32,285 bases of DNA from JAGMES01 sp023128035 (GCA_030627905.1 DAOVRZ010000065.1:1-32285); one strand, 5' to 3'. Shown: positions 15,193-23,864, numbered from the stretch's first letter. The notes: generated from the letters alone by a model not told the origin. Numbers and translations: made by a program.

Positions 15193-16206
15193 TTATTCCT
15201 CAAAATCACCATATATTTCAATCATTTCATCATTAATATCCACTGCATCATCAAGTAACTGAATTAAAGTATCTTTAAAATCTATATTACTATTTAAAAT
15301 GCTTCTCAATATTTTTACAGTTACTATTCCTTCTTCACATCCAATAATATCATACTCTTTAATCTCAAATTGTTCCCTTACCTTATTCTCCATTTCTATT
15401 AAAACTTCTTCATCTTCATCCTCTGATAAATTAATTCTTTGAACCAAAAAATCAAAATAAAAATATTCATCAGAAAATCTTGTACTTTCATCATAGTATT
15501 CATAAAAACCACCCAAATAATAATCCTTATAATTAAAAGGAATATTAATAAACGGAAACACACTTCCTTCAATCCATGCATCCTTTGAAGATGTTCTACA
15601 CAATCTTTTAATTGTTGTTACATCTTCATTTCCATATTCATCAACTACTTCTTTTGACCAATCATAAATTTCCTCTATCCACTCATCTCTATCTTCAAGA
15701 GCCCTATTACCGGTATTTAAAAATTTCTTCCAATCATTTAGTTTATTATTTATGTCGTTAATATCATTAAAATTAATTTCTAAACTTTCCATTCCAACTA
15801 TTTCTCTTATATCAACTCCTGCTAGATTCGCACTTATCCTCACTTCTTCAGAAACAGTTGTTCCAATTAGTATTAGTTTTGGACAATAGTAATTTTGTCC
15901 AAATTCATTTTGCCATTCTATCTTATGTTCATCATCCATAGAAATGACCAATGCTCTATATTCAAGTATTTGGGCGATATTCTCTCTAACTAACTTTCCC
16001 TTTTTTAATTCCAAAATCACAGGTCTATTATCTCTTGTATCCTTAAATAGCAAATCAATATATCTCTTTTGTCCATGCTTGCCAACCTTAATTTGCCTTC
16101 CATATTCATTACTATTTCCTTTAATTTTAGGTATCACATATCTTTCATCCAATAACCACGGTGAATTATATACAATATCTTCAATATCTTTTTCTAACAA
16201 TTTCAT
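15193..16206 (-). CDS. DUF91 / NucS-like PD-(D/E)XK nuclease-domain protein
   Basis: 337 residues. The N-terminal 140 or so match the DUF91/NucS-type restriction-endonuclease fold: LEKDIEDIVYNSPWLLDE, then YIDLLF with the catalytic aspartate, VILELKKGK with the E-x-K pair, and AQILEYRALV. The C-terminal 200 residues are acidic, with no recognised domain (GFYEYYDESTRFSDEYFYFD is typical of its composition). It is a putative DNA nuclease acting on branched, mismatched or foreign DNA, but substrate and partners are unknown. The ATG has GGGGGAGAG 4 nt upstream. It stands alone, beside a decayed kinase gene, which fits an acquired locus. Confidence 0.75.
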   Translation of the reverse strand: MKLLEKDIEDIVYNSPWLLDERYVIPKIKGNSNEYGRQIKVGKHGQKRYIDLLFKDTRDNRPVILELKKGKLVRENIAQILEYRALVISMDDEHKIEWQNEFGQNYYCPKLILIGTTVSEEVRISANLAGVDIREIVGMESLEINFNDINDINNKLNDWKKFLNTGNRALEDRDEWIEEIYDWSKEVVDEYGNEDVTTIKRLCRTSSKDAWIEGSVFPFINIPFNYKDYYLGGFYEYYDESTRFSDEYFYFDFLVQRINLSEDEDEEVLIEMENKVREQFEIKEYDIIGCEEGIVTVKILRSILNSNIDFKDTLIQLLDDAVDINDEMIEIYGDFEE

Positions 16207-16260
16207 TAAACTCTCCCCCTACTTCCTCCAATGTATCCTAACCGAATTAAATCTTTTTAA

Positions 16261-16309
16261 AAAAACCACTCTTTCAAAATTAAATTATCTCAGAAAGAGT
16301 GGTTTTTTT
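16261..16309 (-). terminator. terminator of glmS
   Basis: Inverted arms (AAAAACCACTCTTTC at 16261-16275 and GAAAGAGTGGTTTTT at 16293-16307) with A/T runs on both sides. It lies downstream of glmS on the minus strand and just upstream of the nuclease gene. Confidence 0.88.
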
Positions 16310-16381
16310 CATATAATTAAAACTCACTATTTTACACAGTCATTAATATCGCAATATAGGTGGTTCATCTAATTCCAACTC

Positions 16382-18208
16382 CTACTCCACCGTAACCGAC
16401 TTAGCTAAATTCCTTGGCTGATCCACATCACACCCCCGCAATTTCGCTACATAGTAAGAAAGCAACTGAAGTGGAATTATCGCCAAAATTGAAGTGAAAA
16501 TTTCCATTGTCTCAGGAATATACATCACATTTTTTGACGTTTTTTGAATCTTTTCATCACCCTCTAGTGCAACCACAGTCAATTGAGCTCCTCTTGCTAA
16601 AACTTCCTGAATATTGCTCAATACTTTATCATAAACTGACTTCTGTGTTGCCAGGGCAATCACTGGTACTTCCTCGGTAATCAAAGCTAAAGTACCATGT
16701 TTCAACTCTCCTGCAGCATATGCTTCAGCATGAATATAAGAAATCTCCTTTAGTTTCAGAGAACCCTCCATAGAAACAACATAATCCATACTCCGTCCTA
16801 TAAAGAAGGCATCCTCAAACTTTGTAAATTTTTTCGAAAACTCTGCAATATCTCCTTCAGTGTTCTTTATAATCTCCTCAATCTGACCAGGAATCTGCTT
16901 CAAAGCATCTATACGAGCCTTTAGATCCTCACCACTGATAGTCTGCCGCTCTTGAGCAAAATACAAACCTAAAAGATAGAAAGCCATCAACATAGCAGTA
17001 TATGCCTTTGTTGAAGCAACAGCAATCTCAGGGCCAACCCTAAGATACAGCACCTGATCAGCCTCTCTTGCAATCGTACTTCCCATTACATTTGTGATAG
17101 CAATCACTTTCGCTCCACGATTTTGTGCTTCTCTTAGAGCTGCTAAGGTATCAGCAGTCTCACCAGACTGGCTGACTACAATCACTAAAGTCGATTCGTC
17201 CACCAAAGGTTCTCGATATCTAAACTCAGAAGCTATATCCACCTCTACTGGTATCCTCACCAGCTTTTCGATAACATATTTGCCAACTAACCCTGAATGA
17301 TAAGCTGTACCACAAGCTACAATAAAAATCTTGGAGTACTTCTGGATATCCTCAGGAGTCAAATTCAACTCTTTAAGATGCAGCTTCTGTTCATTTAATC
17401 GACCAGCAATACAGCGTCGTAATGCTTCTGGTTGCTCATGAATCTCTTTAAGCATAAAATGCTCAAAACCGCCCTTTTCAGCCATCTCTGCATCCCAATC
17501 AACAGTGAATACTTCTTTCTTTATTGGTTCACCTGTAACAGTCATCAAATCCACACCATTTCGAGTAATATCAGCTATCTCACCATCATCTAGAATATAA
17601 ACCTGATTGGTGTGTTTTAGAATGGCAGGTATATCAGAAGCAACAAAATATTCTCCTTCACCAACTCCTACAATTAATGGACTGTCTTCACGAACCACTA
17701 CAAGTCTATCTGGTTCATGTTTAGTAAAAGCAACAAAAGCGTATGCTCCTTCAATTTGAGCTACAACTTTTTTTACTGCTTCTAATAAATCTCCATCATA
17801 GAACTTTTCTAAAAGATGGGCCAATACTTCTGTATCTGTTTCTGAGAAAAATCTATGACCTTCACCAATTAGCTCTTCCCGTAAAGATAGGTAATTTTCA
17901 ATAATTCCATTATGCACTACTACAAACTCACCAGTACAGTCACAATGGGGATGGGCATTTTCAATAGAAGGCTTCCCATGAGTCGCCCACCGAGTATGAC
18001 CGATTCCTACTACCCCTTTTGGGGTATTAGCATCAACCAAAGTAGCTAATTCTCTTAATTTTCCTAAACTTCTTAAAATTTCTATATTTTTTCCATTATA
18101 GATTGCAATCCCAGCTGAGTCATACCCACGATACTCCAACTTTTTTAAACCCTCAACCAGAATTCCCGCTACCTCTTTGTTTCCTAAATATCCAACGATT
18201 CCACACAT
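16382..18208 (-). CDS. glmS: glutamine-fructose-6-phosphate aminotransferase (isomerizing)
   Basis: 608 residues, the standard length. Makes glucosamine-6-phosphate from fructose-6-phosphate and glutamine, the first step toward UDP-GlcNAc. The N-terminal glutaminase has the catalytic Cys2 (MCGIVGYLGN), GYDSAGIA, GHTRWATHG and HNGIIENY. Two SIS sugar-isomerase domains follow (IVACGTAYHSG, VSQSGETADT, ASTKAYTA, IGRSMDYVVSMEGSLKLKEI) and the family C-terminus DQPRNLAKSVTVE is present. GGAGG lies upstream of the ATG. Its leader carries a glmS ribozyme, so it is down-regulated by its own product. It is downstream of glmM in the same direction. Confidence 0.98.
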   Translation of the reverse strand: MCGIVGYLGNKEVAGILVEGLKKLEYRGYDSAGIAIYNGKNIEILRSLGKLRELATLVDANTPKGVVGIGHTRWATHGKPSIENAHPHCDCTGEFVVVHNGIIENYLSLREELIGEGHRFFSETDTEVLAHLLEKFYDGDLLEAVKKVVAQIEGAYAFVAFTKHEPDRLVVVREDSPLIVGVGEGEYFVASDIPAILKHTNQVYILDDGEIADITRNGVDLMTVTGEPIKKEVFTVDWDAEMAEKGGFEHFMLKEIHEQPEALRRCIAGRLNEQKLHLKELNLTPEDIQKYSKIFIVACGTAYHSGLVGKYVIEKLVRIPVEVDIASEFRYREPLVDESTLVIVVSQSGETADTLAALREAQNRGAKVIAITNVMGSTIAREADQVLYLRVGPEIAVASTKAYTAMLMAFYLLGLYFAQERQTISGEDLKARIDALKQIPGQIEEIIKNTEGDIAEFSKKFTKFEDAFFIGRSMDYVVSMEGSLKLKEISYIHAEAYAAGELKHGTLALITEEVPVIALATQKSVYDKVLSNIQEVLARGAQLTVVALEGDEKIQKTSKNVMYIPETMEIFTSILAIIPLQLLSYYVAKLRGCDVDQPRNLAKSVTVE

Positions 18209-18284
18209 AAATTCATACCTCCATTAATTTTAATTATCTTATTTGCGCGCACTGAATAAATCACTATTATGCGAGCATACATAG

Positions 18285-18471
18285 TCAGAGTCATCATCAC
18301 ACTATTCAGTTGTCTGCTGCTACCTTTCCCTTTATCCTTATGATCGCTCACAAGTTTTAAGAAAAAGTTTCAGGCTTGCAGCCAAACCTAGAGGTATCCG
18401 CCGATCAATTTCGATAAACCTCTTCCTCGTCAACTTCAGCCAAATCCCGTTCTAGCTTAAGTTCAGGCGCT
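18285..18471 (-). ncRNA. glmS glucosamine-6-phosphate-activated ribozyme
   Basis: On the minus strand the predicted self-cleavage site is A|GCGCCTGAAC between 18471 and 18470. The conserved core follows in order: GTTGACGAGG, TATCGAAAT, CGGCGGATACCTC, GGCTGCAAGCC, ATAAGG, and ACTGAATAG at the 3' side. These match glmS ribozyme landmarks known from Bacillus and Thermoanaerobacter. About 80 nt separate it from the glmS ATG. It senses GlcN6P and cuts the mRNA, lowering GlmS. The exact 3' end is approximate. Confidence 0.95.
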
Positions 18472-18479
18472 TTTTTTAA

Positions 18480-18566
18480 AATTAAGAGTTAATAGTTAAG
18501 AGTTTATTAGTTCTTAATTTTATCTGTTATCTCCCCCTTTCAACCAAAATAATTTCTTAATTCTTA
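18480..18566. repeat. AT-rich TTAAG/TTAAC repeat tract
   Basis: Closely spaced direct and inverted copies of TTAAGAG / TTAACTC / TTCTTAATT flank a C-rich patch (TCTCCCCCTTT). It lies directly upstream of the ribozyme cleavage site and may form part of the glmS leader. No promoter could be fixed in it. Confidence 0.45.
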
Positions 18567-18605
18567 ACTCAATCTTTCATAGCTAATTGGAGACTCATGT
18601 TTGAT

Positions 18606-18768
18606 GGCATATACTTAGTGAACTCGTCCAGCTAAAGCTGAACATCGGGGCTTCAGTAGGGGATTCTACCCCCACTGAAGATTAAAAACAATTCCCACCA
18701 CTTATAGAAGTGGGGGTCTTAACTCAAAAGATAAATATCCTTGCGGCATAGTATATTAAGTATATGCC
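18606..18768 (-). mobile_element. decayed IS200/IS605-like right end (omega-RNA-like scaffold), no transposase
   Basis: On the minus strand, in order: a hairpin with GGCATA/TATGCC ends (18745-18768), a hairpin CCACTT-CTAT-AAGTGG with flanking C and G runs (about 18694-18716), a long hairpin CTTCAGTGGGG / CCCCTACTGAAG (18651-18680), a 7-bp hairpin GTTCAGC-TTTA-GCTGGAC (18626-18643), and a terminal GAGTTCAC (18618-18625). This multi-hairpin layout ending in G-A-G-T-T-C-A-C is like the 3' scaffold beside tnpB in IS200/IS605 elements. The 12 nt right after it (TAAGTATATGCC) recur at the other end. No tnpA or tnpB is present. Confidence 0.5.
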
Positions 18769-18879
18769 TCCAAAGTAGAAACATAAACTGTAAAAGTTAA
18801 GCTCCTAACTATTATTTCTCAAACAAAAAAGTACTCTACTATATTATATCAGAATCTAAAGCTTTTGTTAAATGATTTT

Positions 18880-20223
18880 TTAGTTTAATTCACGATTAAT
18901 TACCTCTTTTATCGGTTCCATCTCAGCTTCTAATCGTTCCAAATCTTTGCCTTCTAACATAACTCGAATCACTGGTTCAGTCCCAGAAGCTCGAACCAAT
19001 AATCGACCACCCTCAGCTTGCAACCTTTCTTCAGCAGCTCGAATTACCTCTTGAATCAAGTGATTCGACTTCAACTCTTCTTTTTGCTTCACTCTCACCT
19101 TATCATTTAACTGAGGCCAAGGCTTTAATTGATCTCCTAATTCAGAAAGTTTCTTTTTTGATTCCTTCAAACTCTCTAACAATTTTATAGCAGATAGCAG
19201 ACCATCACCTGTTGTTGTATGATCCAGGAAAATAATATGTCCAGACTGTTCACCACCCAAACTATATCCATTCTCCAACATCCGTTCTAAAACATATCTA
19301 TCTCCGTTTTGAGTAACAGAAACAGTTCCATCATATTCTTCAAAAAGTTCCTTTAGGCCTAAATTACTGTAATTGGTTACAACGACAGTATTCTGATTCA
19401 AGTGACCTTTTCGCATCATATGAAGACCACAAATTCCCATCACAACATCACCATTGATAACTTGACCTTTTTCATCAACTGCAATCATTCGGTCAGCATC
19501 TCCATCATGAGCAATGCCTACATCAGCTTTGTGGGCTAAAACTTCTTTTTGTAAATCATCTAAATGGGTGGAACCACATTGAGTGTTAATATTAATTCCA
19601 TCTGGTTTTGCGTGTAAAACTACCACATCTGCACCTAATTCTTGCAAAAGCATTGGAGCGGCTTCAAAAGCAGCACCGTTAGCGCAATCTAACACAACTT
19701 TCAAACCTGAAAGATCACAACTTATTGCATTTTTTAAATGATCAATATAAACTCTTAATGGTTCATCAATATCACCAATCCGCCCAATATTTTCATCAAT
19801 CGCAAAGTGTTCAACCCCCTCATCGATTAATGCCTCAATCTCGGCCTCCATCTCATCCATGAGCTTATAACCCTGAGAATCAAAAAATTTAATTCCATTA
19901 TCACCAAATGGATTATGAGATGCAGAAATCATTACACCACCATCCACTTCTGACAATTGAGATAAATAAGCTACAGTTGGAGTAGGTACTACCCCTAATA
20001 AAATTACATCAACTCCTACAGAGGTAATTCCTGCTACTAAAGCCGCTTCCAACATTGGACCAGAAATCCTTGTATCTCGCCCTATAACCATCTTTCCAAA
20101 AGGCTGTTCGCTCCGTTCTAAAAGATATGTAGCTCCAGCTCGTCCTAATTTATATGCTAAATCAGGCCCTAACTCAACATTAGCCTTTCCGCGTACACCA
20201 TCAGTTCCAAAATATTTTCCCAA
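18880..20223 (-). CDS. glmM: phosphoglucosamine mutase
   Basis: 447 residues. Converts glucosamine-6-phosphate to glucosamine-1-phosphate for UDP-GlcNAc. Seen are the start GKYFGTDGVRG, the phosphoserine loop GGVMISASHNPFGDNGIKFF (Ser near 100), the metal loop HDGDADR, the sugar loop GGEQSGH and the phosphate loop RASGTEPVIRVM. The TTG at 20223 is preferred because AGGAG lies 9 nt upstream and the family starts M-G-K-x-F; another TTG at 20229 is only 3 nt from the site. It follows the FAD oxidoreductase by 22 nt, in the cdaA-cdaR-(FAD)-glmM order, and precedes glmS. Confidence 0.97.
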   Translation of the reverse strand: MGKYFGTDGVRGKANVELGPDLAYKLGRAGATYLLERSEQPFGKMVIGRDTRISGPMLEAALVAGITSVGVDVILLGVVPTPTVAYLSQLSEVDGGVMISASHNPFGDNGIKFFDSQGYKLMDEMEAEIEALIDEGVEHFAIDENIGRIGDIDEPLRVYIDHLKNAISCDLSGLKVVLDCANGAAFEAAPMLLQELGADVVVLHAKPDGININTQCGSTHLDDLQKEVLAHKADVGIAHDGDADRMIAVDEKGQVINGDVVMGICGLHMMRKGHLNQNTVVVTNYSNLGLKELFEEYDGTVSVTQNGDRYVLERMLENGYSLGGEQSGHIIFLDHTTTGDGLLSAIKLLESLKESKKKLSELGDQLKPWPQLNDKVRVKQKEELKSNHLIQEVIRAAEERLQAEGGRLLVRASGTEPVIRVMLEGKDLERLEAEMEPIKEVINRELN

Positions 20224-20245
20224 TCTCAATCACTCCTATTAAAAT

Positions 20246-21847
20246 TTATTTGAAAGGTGCATACTTTTCCATAATATTAACTGCTCCTCGTAGTCCGTCT
20301 AAAGCAGCACTCATAATTCCTCCTGCATAACCAGCACCTTCTCCTATTGGATAAAGTCCTTTATGACTTAAAGACTCCACCTTATCATTCCGATTTATCC
20401 GCAATGGAGCAGATGTACGAGTCTCTACGCCAGTCAAAATTGCTCCTGGATCGCTAAACCCTTTCATTCTTCGTTCAAAAATAGGTAATGCCTTTTTCAT
20501 TGCTGATACTACATAAGATGGCAAACATTCATGCAAGTTACTTGCCACTAATCCTGGCAAATATGTCGGCTGTATACCGCCAAACAATTGCTTACTTGGG
20601 CGATTATACAAGAAATCCTCTAACCGTTGAGCAGGCGCTTGGTAGGTTCTTCCTCCCATTTCAAAGGCTTTTCGCTCCCAAATTCTTTGAAATTCCACAC
20701 CTGCCAGAGGGTCACGTGATGGGAAATCATCAGGTTTAACACTCACCACCAGTGCACTATTAGCAATCCCAGAATTCCGAGCATATAAACTCATTCCATT
20801 AGTAACCACTCCACCTTCTTCAGATGAAGATGCGATTACCTGACCACCTGGACACATACAAAAGGTGTAAACTGCTCGATCCAGATCTTTAAAACGGTTA
20901 CTTAAACGATACATTGCCGCTCCCAATTTTGGATGTCCTGCAAGTGCTCCAAACTGGCTTACATCAACTACACTTTGAAGATGTTCAATCCTGACACCAA
21001 TAGAAAATGGCTTAGGTTCCATAGCCACTTGCTTCTCTTTTAACATTTTATATGTATCCCTTGCACTATGTCCAATCGCCAGTATAGCTATTTTGCTAAA
21101 GAGCTTATCCTCACCATTAACCACCACACCCTGCACACAACCATCTTTCTCGATCAAATCAGTTACTTTACTTCTAAATCTAACTTCTCCATCTAGTGAT
21201 TTAATCTCTTCTCTGATATTTCGAATCACTTTTCGCAAAAGATCTGTTCCAATATGAGGTTGAGCATCAATCATAATTTCTTCAGGTGCACCCGCCTTAA
21301 CCAGATCGTTCAGAACAAACTCTGATCTTTCATCCTTTATCCTAGTTGTCAATTTGCCATCAGAGAAAGTCCCTGCTCCCCCTTCGCCAAACTGTACATT
21401 AGATTCTAAGTCTAACTTGCCTTTTGTCCAAAAAGCATCAATCGTTTGGGCGCGTTCTTCTACCATTGACCCACGTTCCAAAAGAATGGGGCGATAACCA
21501 TAACGAGCTAAATAAAGTGCTGCAAAGAGCCCTGCTGGCCCCGAGCCAACAATTATTGGTCGATTTTCTATAGGTTCCTTTCCAGTAACCATCATCTCAG
21601 GTATCGGTTTTTTAATAGAAAGATGCGGATTTTTTTTATGCATTTCCAAAACTTTTTCTTCATCACGTAATAACAAATCTACAACATAAACAAATTTAAT
21701 ATTGGTTTTTTTTCTAGCATCAATTGCACGTTTTTTTATCTTCAGATTTTGTATATCAAAAGCCTTTATCTTCAATGTATTTACAACATATTTTGTTAGA
21801 TCTTGTTTTTCATCAATAGGAATTTTAACCTCACGCAAACGCAACAT
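20246..21847 (-). CDS. NAD(P)/FAD-dependent oxidoreductase (FAD-dependent protein family)
   Basis: 533 residues. An N-terminal region of about 90 residues (LRLREVKIPIDEKQDLTKYV, then IKKRAIDARKKTNIKFVY) precedes a flavin-binding Rossmann motif PIIVGSGPAGLFAALYLARY with the acidic ribose-binding residue in LLERG. Later motifs are FGEGGAGTFSDGKLTTR, LAIGHSARDT and YPIGEGAGYAGGIMSAALDG. Members are widespread in Firmicutes but the reaction is unknown to me. The ATG overlaps the cdaR stop by 1 nt and has GAGGTGG 7 nt upstream, so it is translationally coupled to cdaR. Its place between cdaR and glmM suggests a link to the cell envelope, which is inference. Confidence 0.9.
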   Translation of the reverse strand: MLRLREVKIPIDEKQDLTKYVVNTLKIKAFDIQNLKIKKRAIDARKKTNIKFVYVVDLLLRDEEKVLEMHKKNPHLSIKKPIPEMMVTGKEPIENRPIIVGSGPAGLFAALYLARYGYRPILLERGSMVEERAQTIDAFWTKGKLDLESNVQFGEGGAGTFSDGKLTTRIKDERSEFVLNDLVKAGAPEEIMIDAQPHIGTDLLRKVIRNIREEIKSLDGEVRFRSKVTDLIEKDGCVQGVVVNGEDKLFSKIAILAIGHSARDTYKMLKEKQVAMEPKPFSIGVRIEHLQSVVDVSQFGALAGHPKLGAAMYRLSNRFKDLDRAVYTFCMCPGGQVIASSSEEGGVVTNGMSLYARNSGIANSALVVSVKPDDFPSRDPLAGVEFQRIWERKAFEMGGRTYQAPAQRLEDFLYNRPSKQLFGGIQPTYLPGLVASNLHECLPSYVVSAMKKALPIFERRMKGFSDPGAILTGVETRTSAPLRINRNDKVESLSHKGLYPIGEGAGYAGGIMSAALDGLRGAVNIMEKYAPFK

Positions 21848-22239
21848 TATTTATCCACCTCTTCTACATATATAGACGCAAACTTTGGATTTTGATCGAG
21901 TAAACGAATCCATTCAGATAATTCTATTTGAATCTCAAAAAAATAAGAGCCTTTTTTATCAATCTCACTTAAATCTACATAAGCCCTAATTACAGAATGG
22001 CCAAAATTATAAAATTGCTCCTTAATTACTACTTCAACTTTATCTGTTCTTTCCACTAATTTTAAATTATCCTCTAAATTTTCATATTCCACATTAAGCG
22101 TAATCGTGTCTTCTTTTGAAAACAGATTAGGTATTAAAAAAGCTGAAGATGATACACTGTGAACATATATCCAGGCTAAAAGGGATAAAAGAAGAGCTAA
22201 TATTTTCAATTTAAGATTTCTCATGAATATTTCTTTCAT
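21847..22239 (-). CDS. cdaR: CdaR (YbbR-domain regulator of CdaA), short form
   Basis: 130 residues. An N-terminal membrane anchor (LKLKILALLLSLLAWIYVHS) is followed by a single YbbR-type beta domain (TITLNVEYENLEDNLKLVER, VEVVIKEQFYNFG, AYVDLSEIDKKGSYFF). Known CdaR proteins bind and tune the diadenylate cyclase CdaA from outside the membrane and usually carry three or four YbbR domains in about 300-480 residues, so this copy is unusually short. The ATG overlaps the cdaA stop by 4 nt (ATGA), showing translational coupling. The reading frame ends cleanly at TAA, so it does not look truncated by mutation. Confidence 0.88.
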   Translation of the reverse strand: MKEIFMRNLKLKILALLLSLLAWIYVHSVSSSAFLIPNLFSKEDTITLNVEYENLEDNLKLVERTDKVEVVIKEQFYNFGHSVIRAYVDLSEIDKKGSYFFEIQIELSEWIRLLDQNPKFASIYVEEVDK

Positions 22240-23048
22240 CTTCCCTTCCTCCTATTAAAATGAAACTTAAAATCTTTTTTTTCATCATCTGGATCAGCCA
22301 AATTTTTAAAAAGTCTCTCCTTTAAGCTAATCTCATCAAGATAGCGAAATATAGTACCCTCAGAAGCTAACGATATCACGCCTGTCTCTTCTGAAACAAC
22401 AATTACTAAAGCGTCACTTTGTTCTGTAATTCCCACAGCAGCACGATGTCTTGTACCAAATTTAGGATTTAAACGAGGGTTGTCAGACAAGGGCAAAAAA
22501 CACCCTGCTGCCATAATCCGATCCTGACGAATAATAACTGCTCCATCGTGAAGGGGAGTCTTATGAAAAAAAATTGAACCCAACAATTCTTTGCTTAGCC
22601 TGGCATCCAAAGATATTCCTGTTTCCAGATAATCACGTAATCCAACTTTACGTTCAATTACAATTAAAGCACCAATCTTATTTTCGGAAAGGATCTTTAC
22701 TGATTCTGTCAATTCTGTAACCATCCGATTTAGAGCAGAACGTTCTAAATCAAAAACAGAAGTGCCAAAAAAACGCCCTCTCCCAATTTGCTCTAAAGCT
22801 CTCCGCAATTCAGGCTGAAATACAATAGGCAATGCGACAAAAATCATTGTCATTGCTTTTTCTAACAGCCAATTAAATGTATTAAGATGAAATTGAGCAC
22901 TCAAGGCAAAAGCCAGAAATAGTACAAACAAGCCTTTTATCAATTCAATTGCTCTAGTTCCTCTAATCAAAAGTATCACACGATAAAAAACATAGGCAAC
23001 TAAAACAATATCCAGAAGATTTGTCATAATCATCAAAGGGATGCCCAT
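22236..23048 (-). CDS. cdaA: diadenylate cyclase CdaA (c-di-AMP synthase)
   Basis: About 270 residues, matching the family. Three N-terminal membrane segments (LLDIVLVAYVFYRVILLI, LIKGLFVLFLAFALSA, LEKAMTMIFVALPIVF) are followed by FQPELRRALEQIGRG and the DAC catalytic domain with LHDGAVII (DGA motif) and GTRHRAAVG (RHR motif). It makes c-di-AMP from two ATP at the membrane, controlling osmotic and wall homeostasis. Several ATGs lie at the start; 23048 has the best spacing (9 nt) to AAGGA, while 23057 abuts it. It heads the conserved cdaA-cdaR-...-glmM group and lies 18 nt from the aldolase gene. Confidence 0.96.
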   Translation of the reverse strand: MGIPLMIMTNLLDIVLVAYVFYRVILLIRGTRAIELIKGLFVLFLAFALSAQFHLNTFNWLLEKAMTMIFVALPIVFQPELRRALEQIGRGRFFGTSVFDLERSALNRMVTELTESVKILSENKIGALIVIERKVGLRDYLETGISLDARLSKELLGSIFFHKTPLHDGAVIIRQDRIMAAGCFLPLSDNPRLNPKFGTRHRAAVGITEQSDALVIVVSEETGVISLASEGTIFRYLDEISLKERLFKNLADPDDEKKDFKFHFNRRKGR

Positions 23049-23066
23049 CAACATCATTCCTTACAT

Positions 23067-23711
23067 TTATTTTTGCCCATAATGCTGAATATATTGTTCT
23101 CGCAATATACGAATTTCATCATCGGGAAGTCTCTTTGGTTCTCCCATTACCATCGCCATCTGACAAATCCGAGCAGCATCTTCTATAACTTGTGCCGCTA
23201 CCAAAGCTTCATCTATATTGGCTCCAATAGCAACCACCCCGTGATTACCAAGAAGCACTCCCTGCCTATTTCTTAAACAACGCACTGCCTCTTTACCCAT
23301 TTGAGGAGAACCTGGCCGACAATATGGAGCAACCAATACTTCTCCACCCACAACCGAACCCATTTCAGCCAAAATCACTGGAATTTCCTTGCCAAGTACT
23401 GCAAAAGCTGAAGCGTAAGGTGAATGGGTATGGACAACAGCTTGAACATCTTTTCTTTCCCTATAAATAGCCAGATGCATTGGCAACTCTGAAGACGGTT
23501 TTAAATTACCATCAATCACTTGACCATTAAGATCGACAATCACCACATCTTCTGGAATCATAGAATCATAATCTACACCACTGGGAGTGATGGCAACCAA
23601 AATTTCATTATGGCGAATACTAATGTTTCCCCATGTACCCGTAGTGAGACCTATTTTAAGCATCATTCGGGCAGTTTCAATTATTTTTTTACGAATATCG
23701 AGCATAAGCAT
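23067..23711 (-). CDS. class II aldolase/adducin-family protein (L-fuculose-phosphate-aldolase-like)
   Basis: 214 residues, normal for the zinc-dependent fuculose/ribulose phosphate aldolase-epimerase family. Seen are TWGNISIR (substrate loop), ITPSGVDYDSM, the acid SSELPMHLAIY, the zinc pair VVHTHSPYA, and the third zinc histidine in LLGNHGVVA. It cleaves or isomerises a sugar phosphate in the cytoplasm; the true substrate is not readable, and methylthioribulose-phosphate dehydratase or ribulose-phosphate epimerase are alternatives. The ATG at 23711 has GAGGTG 6 nt upstream. It is the first gene of the cdaA-cdaR-FAD-glmM run, an unusual partner for c-di-AMP genes. Confidence 0.88.
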   Translation of the reverse strand: MLMLDIRKKIIETARMMLKIGLTTGTWGNISIRHNEILVAITPSGVDYDSMIPEDVVIVDLNGQVIDGNLKPSSELPMHLAIYRERKDVQAVVHTHSPYASAFAVLGKEIPVILAEMGSVVGGEVLVAPYCRPGSPQMGKEAVRCLRNRQGVLLGNHGVVAIGANIDEALVAAQVIEDAARICQMAMVMGEPKRLPDDEIRILREQYIQHYGQK

Positions 23712-23864
23712 TACAATCACCTCTTCTATGAAAAAAACAGTATAACTCCATAATTCTCCAATATACATCCTATATCCTGCACAGGAATCTAGGTTAAAAT
23801 GTCCAATATTTATTATAACCCCACTTTAATTTAGTTATTAAGATAAAATAGAAAGGAGACTAAA

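Noticed and set aside
15944..16372. 142-codon plus-strand frame over the nuclease start
   Set aside because: Antisense shadow of the DUF91 gene and the glmS terminator; no family features.
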